This document shows, piece after piece, positions 1 through 5,801 of a stretch of DNA of 5,801 nt. The position numbers and the translations under genes are program-made. The DNA lies in the NCBI GenBank assembly GCA_900770865.1, contig CAAGLU010000150.1, positions 1 to 5,801 on the forward strand, read 5' to 3'. Under the pieces are notes generated by a model. It was not told the origin of the DNA. It ran no database searches and saw nothing but the letters and a program-made list of their open reading frames with translations. The number at the start of each line of letters is the position of its first letter. Within the stretch, counting starts at the first letter, position 1. The DNA comes from an uncultured Atopobiaceae bacterium (GTDB taxonomy: Bacteria > Actinomycetota > Coriobacteriia > Coriobacteriales > Atopobiaceae).

Positions 1-516
1 AAGACGGTGGTGATCGGCGGGGGTCCGGTCTCTTCCCTCATCGTTCTTCAGCCCACGCAGCAGAATGAGGACGAGCCGCTCAACCTCCCCATTCGCATTG
101 GCTCCGTGGAGGCCACGGCTATCAGCATGGGCGTCAACCCCGATGCCAGCGCAAGGCCCATGACGCACGATCTGCTCAAGTCTGTGATTGAGTCGCTTGG
201 CTCTCATCTGCGCAGCGTCCTGATAACCGACGTCTCCGGGACTACGTTCTACGCACAACTTGACCTCATCAACGTCGGTGGGCACGAGGTCCGCGTCGAC
301 TGCCGGCCGTCCGATGCCATCGCTTTGGCAGTTCGCTGCAACGTGCCGATCTTCGCCGAGAGAGCAGTCCTTCGGACCGCCGCCATGCCGGACTTTGGCG
401 CCATCGAGAACCAAGAGCATGACCAGGAGATGCGGGACTTTCACGAGTTTGTGGAAGGCCTCTCGCCGGATGACTTCAACGTGACCGACGGCGGCGACAA
501 CGCCCCACAGAAATGA
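1..516 (+). CDS. DUF151 / bifunctional nuclease (BFN) domain protein, 5' end outside the window
   Basis: The frame is open from the first base and ends at a TGA at 514-516. This is a DUF151/BFN-domain protein, a small family with a structurally known but biochemically poorly defined bacterial branch; the nuclease name comes from plant homologues. Numbering from the GTG at 7, the family signatures appear in order: LPIRIGSVEATAI (27-39), RPMTHDLL (50-57), a VLITDVSGTTFYAQL strand block (71-85) and VDCRPSDAIALAVR (97-110), followed by APIF-like VPIF (113-116). A charged tail with EMRDFHEFVEGLSPDDF (141-157) follows, as in many family members. GTG at 7 is unlikely to be the true start, because family proteins normally have about ten residues before this point and codons 1-2 (Lys-Thr) already fit the first strand. 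No upstream ribosome site can be seen. The gene converges on gyrA, and its stop codon is the first three bases of a palindromic repeat. Family assignment is secure; cellular role is unknown. Confidence 0.9.
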   Translation, partial: KTVVIGGGPVSSLIVLQPTQQNEDEPLNLPIRIGSVEATAISMGVNPDASARPMTHDLLKSVIESLGSHLRSVLITDVSGTTFYAQLDLINVGGHEVRVDCRPSDAIALAVRCNVPIFAERAVLRTAAMPDFGAIENQEHDQEMRDFHEFVEGLSPDDFNVTDGGDNAPQK

Positions 517-543
517 GACAAAGGGGCAGTCCCTTTGTCTCAT
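513..543. repeat. Palindromic repeat, copy 1 (REP-like hairpin carrying the DUF151 stop codon)
   Basis: A perfect 13-bp inverted repeat (arms 513-525 and 531-543, core TGAGACAAAGGG) with a 5-nt loop GCAGT. The TGA at 514-516 is the stop codon of the upstream DUF151 gene. The whole unit recurs in inverted orientation at 620-650 with 28 of 31 positions matching. Two near-identical palindromes this close together point to a dispersed element rather than a chance hairpin. Short stem-loops of this kind are known as REP/BIME elements moved by Y1-type (RAYT) transposases; that assignment is inference. Confidence 0.8.
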
Positions 544-557
544 CGGACCGCAAGAAC

Positions 558-597
558 AAGGACCCGGCAGCCAACTCAACGGCTGCCGGGTCCTTTT
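558..597. terminator. Rho-independent terminator between convergent DUF151 gene and gyrA
   Basis: A perfect 15-bp stem (558-572 with 581-595, AAGGACCCGGCAGCC and its complement) closes an 8-nt loop. On the plus strand it runs into a TTTTCGTT tract, so it should end the DUF151 transcript 42 nt after that gene's stop. On the minus strand the stem is followed by TTGTTCTTG, a poorer but still U-rich tail, so it probably also ends the gyrB-gyrA message about 50 nt after the gyrA stop. It is the only strong terminator in the intergenic region and lies between the two inverted repeats. Confidence 0.9.
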
Positions 598-619
598 CGT
601 TGCTAGCCCCTGCTACTCA

Positions 620-650
620 ATGAGACAAAGGGACTGTCCCCTTGTCTCAC
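620..650. repeat. Palindromic repeat, copy 2, inverted relative to copy 1 (carries the gyrA stop codon)
   Basis: A 12-bp inverted repeat (621-632 with 638-649) with one A-C mismatch (629/641) and loop ACTGT. It is the reverse complement of the repeat at 513-543, differing at three of 31 positions (those facing 513, 522 and 526). Read on the minus strand, its outermost three bases (649-647) are the TGA stop codon of gyrA, exactly the position that provides the DUF151 stop in copy 1. Because the copies are inverted, they can also pair with each other as a ~30-bp stem around the terminator. Confidence 0.8.
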
Positions 651-3457
651 TCGTCCTCGTCGAGGAGGTCGGGCGAGACTTCCTCGTCACCGCCAATGTC
701 GACGGACTCCTCCTCGTCGGCATCCTTGGCACCGGCCGCCGCAAGGTCGAGCATGCCCTGGTTGGCGTCATGCTTGGGTGCCTTCTTCTTGTGGGCAACC
801 ATGCGCGCCACAGCAGAAACGTGGTCGCTCTCGGAGAGGTTCATGACCTTCACGCCCTGCGTGGAGCGCCCGAGCTTGGGGATATCGCTGGTCTTGACGC
901 GAATGACCACGCCGTCGACCGAGACAATCATGAGCTCGTGCTGCGGCCCCACCACGCGGCAGGCCACGAGGTTACCCTTCTTGGCCGTCATGGCAATGGT
1001 GAAGACGCCCTGGCCACCACGCTTGTGCTCGGGGTAGTCGGCCACCGGGGTACGCTTTCCATAGCCGTTCTCGGTAATTACGAACAGGTCACCGTTGCCG
1101 TTGGTGATTTCCATGCCCAGCATGGAGGCGCCGTTCTTGAGGGTGATGCCGCGCACGCCGGAGGTGTCCCTACCCATGGCACGCACGTCAGACTCGTCAA
1201 AGAGGATGGCCTTGCCGTCGGTGGTCACAAGGATGACCTTGTCGCCGGCGCGCACGCGTCTCACGTTGACAAGCTCGTCGCCCGCCTTGAGGTTGATGGC
1301 AATGAGGCCGTCACGGCGGGTGCGGTCGTACTCGGACATGGCCGTCTTCTTGACCATGCCGTTCTTGGTGGCAAACATGAGGTAGTCATCGGCAGGGAAG
1401 TCGCGGCAGGTGATCACGGCCGTGGGGTGCTCGCCCTCGGAGAGCGAGAGCACGTTCACGATTGCCGAGCCGCGCGCCTGACGGCTGCCAATGGGCAGCT
1501 CGTGGACCTTCAGGCGGTAGACACGACCAAAGTTGGTGAAGAACATCACGTAGTCGTGGGTCGACGCCACAAAGAGGTCCTCGACAAAGTCGTTGTCCTT
1601 GAGCGAGAGGCCCTGGACACCCTTGCCGCCACGGCGCTGGGAGCGGTAGGTGGCAACGGGCAGGCGCTTGATGTAGCCGGCGTGGGTGACAGTAACCACC
1701 ATGTCTTCCTCGGCGATGAGGTCCTCGACGTCGAGGTCCTGCGCCTCCTGCGAGGAGATGGTCGTGCGGCGCTTGTCGGCGAAGCGCTCCACGATCTGGC
1801 CGAGTTCGTCCTTGATGACGCCCAGGATCTTCTCGCGGTGGGCGAGAAGGTCGCGGTAGTAGTCGATGAGCTTGTGCAGCTCGTCAATCTCGGCGGCGAG
1901 CTGCTCGCGCGCTAGACCGGTGAGCTTGCGCAGGCGCATAGCGAGAATGGCGTCGCACTGCGGGTCGTCCAGACCAAAGCGCTCGTTCATGCGGCGCTTT
2001 GCCTCGGCCTCGGTCTCGGAGGAGCGGATAATGTGCACGATCTCGTCGATGTTGTCGACGGCGATGAGCAGGCCCTCCTTGATGTGGACGTCCTTCAGCG
2101 CCTTGTCGAGGTCAAACTGGGTGCGCCTGGTCACCACGTCGATCTGGTGGTCGATGTAGTACTGCAGCATCTCGCGCAGCGTGAGCGTGCGGGGCACACC
2201 GTCCACCAGGGCGATGTCGATGGCGTTGAAGTTGGACTGCAGCGCCGTCTTCTTGTAGAGGTTGTTGAGCACTACCTGCGGGACGGCACCCTGCTTGAGG
2301 TCGATGACAATGCGCATGCCCTTGCGGTTGGACTCGTCGCGCATGTCCGAGATGCCCTCGATCTTCTTCTCGTTGACCGCCTGGGCAATCTTCTCCTGGA
2401 GAAGGCCCTTGTTGACGGCATAGGGAATCTCAGTGACCACCAGGCGCTGGCGGCCGTTTTTGACCTGCTCAACGTGGACCTTGGCGCGCACGGTAATGCA
2501 ACCACGGCCGGTCTCGTAGGTGTCGCGAATGCCCTCGGTGCCCATGATGACGCCGCCCGTGGGGAAGTCCGGGCCGGGAAGCACGGTCATGAGCTCGTCC
2601 GTGGTGGCATCGGGGTTGTCGATGAGCATGTTCACGGCCGCCGCGACCTCGCGAAGGTTGTGGGGCGGCACGTTGGTGGCCATGCCAACGGCAATGCCCG
2701 AGGAGCCGTTCACGAGGAGGTTGGGGAACCTCGAAGGGAGGACGGCGGGCTCGGTGAGCGACTCGTCGTAGTTGGGCTGGAGGTCGACGGTCTCCTTGTT
2801 GAGGTCGGCGAGCATCTCCATGGCCGCGCGAGTGAGGCGGCTCTCTGTGTAACGCATGGCCGCCGGGGGGTCGCCGTCGATGGAGCCAAAGTTGCCGTGG
2901 CCGTCGATGAGGGGCAGGCGCATCGAGAAGTCCTGCGCCATGCGGACCATCGAGTCGTAGATGGCAGCGTCGCCGTGGGGGTGGTACTTACCCATGACCT
3001 CGCCGACCGTCCAGGCCGACTTCTTGTGGGGCTTGTTGGGCGTGATGCCCGCCTCGTTCATGGCATAGAGGATGCGCCTGTGAACGGGCTTCAGGCCGTC
3101 GCGCACGTCCGGCAGGGCGCGCGCCACGATGACCGACATCGAGTACTCGAGGAAGGACTGCTTCATCTCGGTAGCCATGTCGGTGGGCTTGAGCGTGCCG
3201 CCGTGGATGTCGGTAAGGTCGAGGCGGGTACCAGCCTCGTCGGAGATCGTGTGGTCGAGGTCCGCGCCGGCGAGATGCCCTACATCCTCGGCGTCATCGT
3301 CATCGTCGTCCGAGTCGTCATCCTCGGTATCGTCGTAGTCCTCGTCTTCCAGCTCGTCATCGTCTTCGAGCTCGTCGCCCTCGTCCGGGCCCACGCCATT
3401 CTCGAGATCGTCCTCGCCGTCGGCGGGACCATGGTTCCTGTTGTTATCGTCTGCCAC
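647..3457 (-). CDS. gyrA: DNA gyrase subunit A with a long acidic N-terminal extension
   Basis: This is the DNA-breaking and rejoining, and DNA-wrapping, subunit of gyrase (936 aa), which with GyrB introduces negative supercoils using ATP. The catalytic core begins near residue 97 (MKQSFLEYSMSVIVARALPD) and has the quinolone-region motif GKYHPHGDAAIYD (156-168). The active-site Tyr is Y203 in AMRYTE, which forms the 5'-phosphotyrosyl link. The C-terminal beta-pinwheel (about 590-890) contains the diagnostic GyrA box QRRGGKG (607-613), so this is gyrase rather than topoisomerase IV. An acidic tail (912-936) ends the protein. GyrA proteins are usually about 820-880 aa; most of the excess is residues 1-95, of which 14-58 are 31/45 Asp or Glu. 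The GTG start is chosen because GAGAAAGG lies 6 nt upstream; Met94 and Met98 lack such a site. The position equivalent to E. coli Ser83 is Ala164, while Asp87 is kept (Asp168). It lies 44 bp after gyrB, in the same operon. Confidence 0.98.
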   Translation of the reverse strand: MADDNNRNHGPADGEDDLENGVGPDEGDELEDDDELEDEDYDDTEDDDSDDDDDDAEDVGHLAGADLDHTISDEAGTRLDLTDIHGGTLKPTDMATEMKQSFLEYSMSVIVARALPDVRDGLKPVHRRILYAMNEAGITPNKPHKKSAWTVGEVMGKYHPHGDAAIYDSMVRMAQDFSMRLPLIDGHGNFGSIDGDPPAAMRYTESRLTRAAMEMLADLNKETVDLQPNYDESLTEPAVLPSRFPNLLVNGSSGIAVGMATNVPPHNLREVAAAVNMLIDNPDATTDELMTVLPGPDFPTGGVIMGTEGIRDTYETGRGCITVRAKVHVEQVKNGRQRLVVTEIPYAVNKGLLQEKIAQAVNEKKIEGISDMRDESNRKGMRIVIDLKQGAVPQVVLNNLYKKTALQSNFNAIDIALVDGVPRTLTLREMLQYYIDHQIDVVTRRTQFDLDKALKDVHIKEGLLIAVDNIDEIVHIIRSSETEAEAKRRMNERFGLDDPQCDAILAMRLRKLTGLAREQLAAEIDELHKLIDYYRDLLAHREKILGVIKDELGQIVERFADKRRTTISSQEAQDLDVEDLIAEEDMVVTVTHAGYIKRLPVATYRSQRRGGKGVQGLSLKDNDFVEDLFVASTHDYVMFFTNFGRVYRLKVHELPIGSRQARGSAIVNVLSLSEGEHPTAVITCRDFPADDYLMFATKNGMVKKTAMSEYDRTRRDGLIAINLKAGDELVNVRRVRAGDKVILVTTDGKAILFDESDVRAMGRDTSGVRGITLKNGASMLGMEITNGNGDLFVITENGYGKRTPVADYPEHKRGGQGVFTIAMTAKKGNLVACRVVGPQHELMIVSVDGVVIRVKTSDIPKLGRSTQGVKVMNLSESDHVSAVARMVAHKKKAPKHDANQGMLDLAAAGAKDADEEESVDIGGDEEVSPDLLDEDE

Positions 3458-3463
3458 GAGTTG

Positions 3464-3471
3464 CCTTTCTC
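3464..3471 (-). promoter_or_regulatory. gyrA ribosome binding site
   Basis: GAGAAAGG on the minus strand sits 6 nt before the GTG at 3457. It supports the long form of GyrA with the acidic extension, because the internal Met codons at residues 94 and 98 have no purine-rich stretch at a usable distance. Confidence 0.7.
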
Positions 3472-3501
3472 ATCTCTCGCTTGTAGCGCCTGGTGGAGGC
3501 C

Positions 3502-5469
<1,968 letters not shown>

Positions 5470-5473
5470 GTGA

Positions 5474-5481
5474 CTCCCCTC
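5474..5481 (-). promoter_or_regulatory. gyrB Shine-Dalgarno sequence that decides the GTG start
   Basis: GAGGGGAG on the minus strand ends 4 nt before the GTG at 5469 (6 nt from its AGGGG core). This selects the 655-aa form of GyrB over the 663-aa form from the TTG at 5493. The site is also the downstream arm of a distant inverted repeat with 5546-5554. Confidence 0.75.
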
Positions 5482-5554
5482 AGAGCTCAGCAAAATACAG
5501 AGTCAAGTTTACTCCATGGGCACTTTCCTTCTCGGCACGCAAAAATCTGAGGGG
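5476..5554 (-). promoter_or_regulatory. Possible gyrB leader stem masking the Shine-Dalgarno sequence
   Basis: On the minus strand CCCCTCAGA (5554-5546) is the exact reverse complement of TCTGAGGGG (5484-5476), which overlaps the gyrB Shine-Dalgarno sequence. If both are in the same transcript, a 9-bp stem with a 61-nt loop could hide the ribosome site. The complementarity is directly visible. A regulatory role is inference, since the transcription start is unknown and the loop is long. Confidence 0.3.
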
Positions 5555-5597
5555 TCTAAAACAGAATCCCTACGCATCAGCGCCACGGAGAGGCACG

Positions 5598-5801
5598 TTA
5601 GAGCCGAGAAGTTCCGTCGTTCGTGTCTCTGCTCTTTTCGCGCCTAAATGACAGGCTCATGGCCTTGTAGACGCTCCCCCTGAGAGATTCCGGTACGGAT
5701 TCTGCAAGCTTCTTGACAGCATCCTGCTCGCTTCCGGTAAGTTCCGGCAGAGGTGCCTTGGGCGTCTCGCCCACAGCGGCACCACTTACACGTTCCTTGC
5801 G
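5598..5801 (-). CDS. DUF721 / DciA-like protein, C-terminal 67 codons, 5' end outside the window
   Basis: An open frame enters from the right edge and ends with TAA (plus-strand tta at 5598-5600). The visible tail contains LPELTGSEQDAVKKLAESVP followed by ESLRGSVYKAMSLSFRREK, the pattern of the last segment of DUF721 proteins: a proline-rich linker, an LT.eE..av block, then a helix with LR...kAm. DUF721 proteins include DciA, the ancestral loader or partner of the replicative helicase DnaB. In actinobacteria a DUF721 gene typically sits between recF and gyrB, which is the position here. It is followed by gyrB on the same strand after 128 bp, so they may share a transcript. The N-terminal DUF721 core is not in the window, so the call rests on a short tail plus synteny. 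Confidence 0.65.
   Translation of the reverse strand, partial: RKERVSGAAVGETPKAPLPELTGSEQDAVKKLAESVPESLRGSVYKAMSLSFRREKSRDTNDGTSRL

Noticed and set aside
513..650. CRISPR-like array from the repeated 31-nt unit
   Set aside because: There are only two copies, in opposite orientation, with a terminator between them and no cas genes, which fits an inverted palindromic element rather than a direct-repeat array.
620..1915. 431-codon open frame on the plus strand opposite the 3' part of gyrA, starting inside repeat copy 2
   Set aside because: It is a by-product of GC-rich codon use in gyrA. Its translation is low-complexity (rich in Val, Leu, Gly, His, Asp), has no recognisable domain, and lacks a ribosome site.
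3176..3178. Internal Met94 of gyrA as the true start, which would remove the acidic extension
   Set aside because: No purine-rich ribosome site precedes it, while the upstream GTG has GAGAAAGG at 6 nt. The frame is also fully open with coherent coding bias. It cannot be excluded without protein data.
5478..5506. TTGACT (minus strand, 5506-5501) as a -35 box for a gyrB promoter
   Set aside because: The hexamer at the proper distance is CTGAGG, which is no -10 box, and transcription would begin at the start codon itself. TAAACT and TATTTT nearby have no matching -35. No promoter can be supported in 5470-5597.

Overview
This window is a housekeeping chromosomal segment from a fairly GC-rich Gram-positive bacterium, most likely an actinobacterium of the class Coriobacteriia (Olsenella/Atopobiaceae-like). 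That placement rests on protein wording and gene order, not on a database search. The order DciA-like (DUF721) - gyrB - gyrA matches the actinobacterial origin-proximal block dnaA-dnaN-recF-DUF721-gyrB-gyrA, read here on the minus strand. If the block is intact, recF, dnaN, dnaA and oriC should lie to the right of the window.

Layout, left to right. (1) Positions 1-516, plus strand: most of a DUF151 'bifunctional nuclease' domain protein whose first few residues lie left of the window. (2) Positions 517-646: a 130-bp convergent intergenic region. It holds a strong 15-bp terminator hairpin flanked by two inverted copies of a ~31-nt palindromic repeat with TGAGACAAAGGG arms. Each copy supplies the TGA stop codon of the gene that runs into it. 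(3) Positions 647-3457, minus strand: complete gyrA (936 aa) with an unusual, very acidic N-terminal extension and Ala at the classical quinolone-contact Ser position. (4) Positions 3458-3501: a 44-bp gap carrying the gyrA ribosome binding site. (5) Positions 3502-5469, minus strand: complete gyrB (655 aa, GTG start). (6) Positions 5470-5597: a 128-bp gap holding the gyrB Shine-Dalgarno sequence and an upstream segment perfectly complementary to it. (7) Positions 5598-5801, minus strand: the last 67 codons of a DUF721/DciA-like gene, continuing off the right edge.

gyrB and gyrA are almost certainly one transcription unit encoding the two subunits of DNA gyrase (A2B2). The DciA-like gene upstream belongs to replication initiation. 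The DUF151 gene is convergent and shares the terminator region but has no evident functional link.

I found no wholly new multi-gene system. The least ordinary feature is the symmetric stop-codon-bearing repeat pair at 513-650, which looks like a REP/BIME-type element. Next come the acidic GyrA N-terminus, the natural Ser-to-Ala site in GyrA, and the possible masking of the gyrB Shine-Dalgarno sequence.
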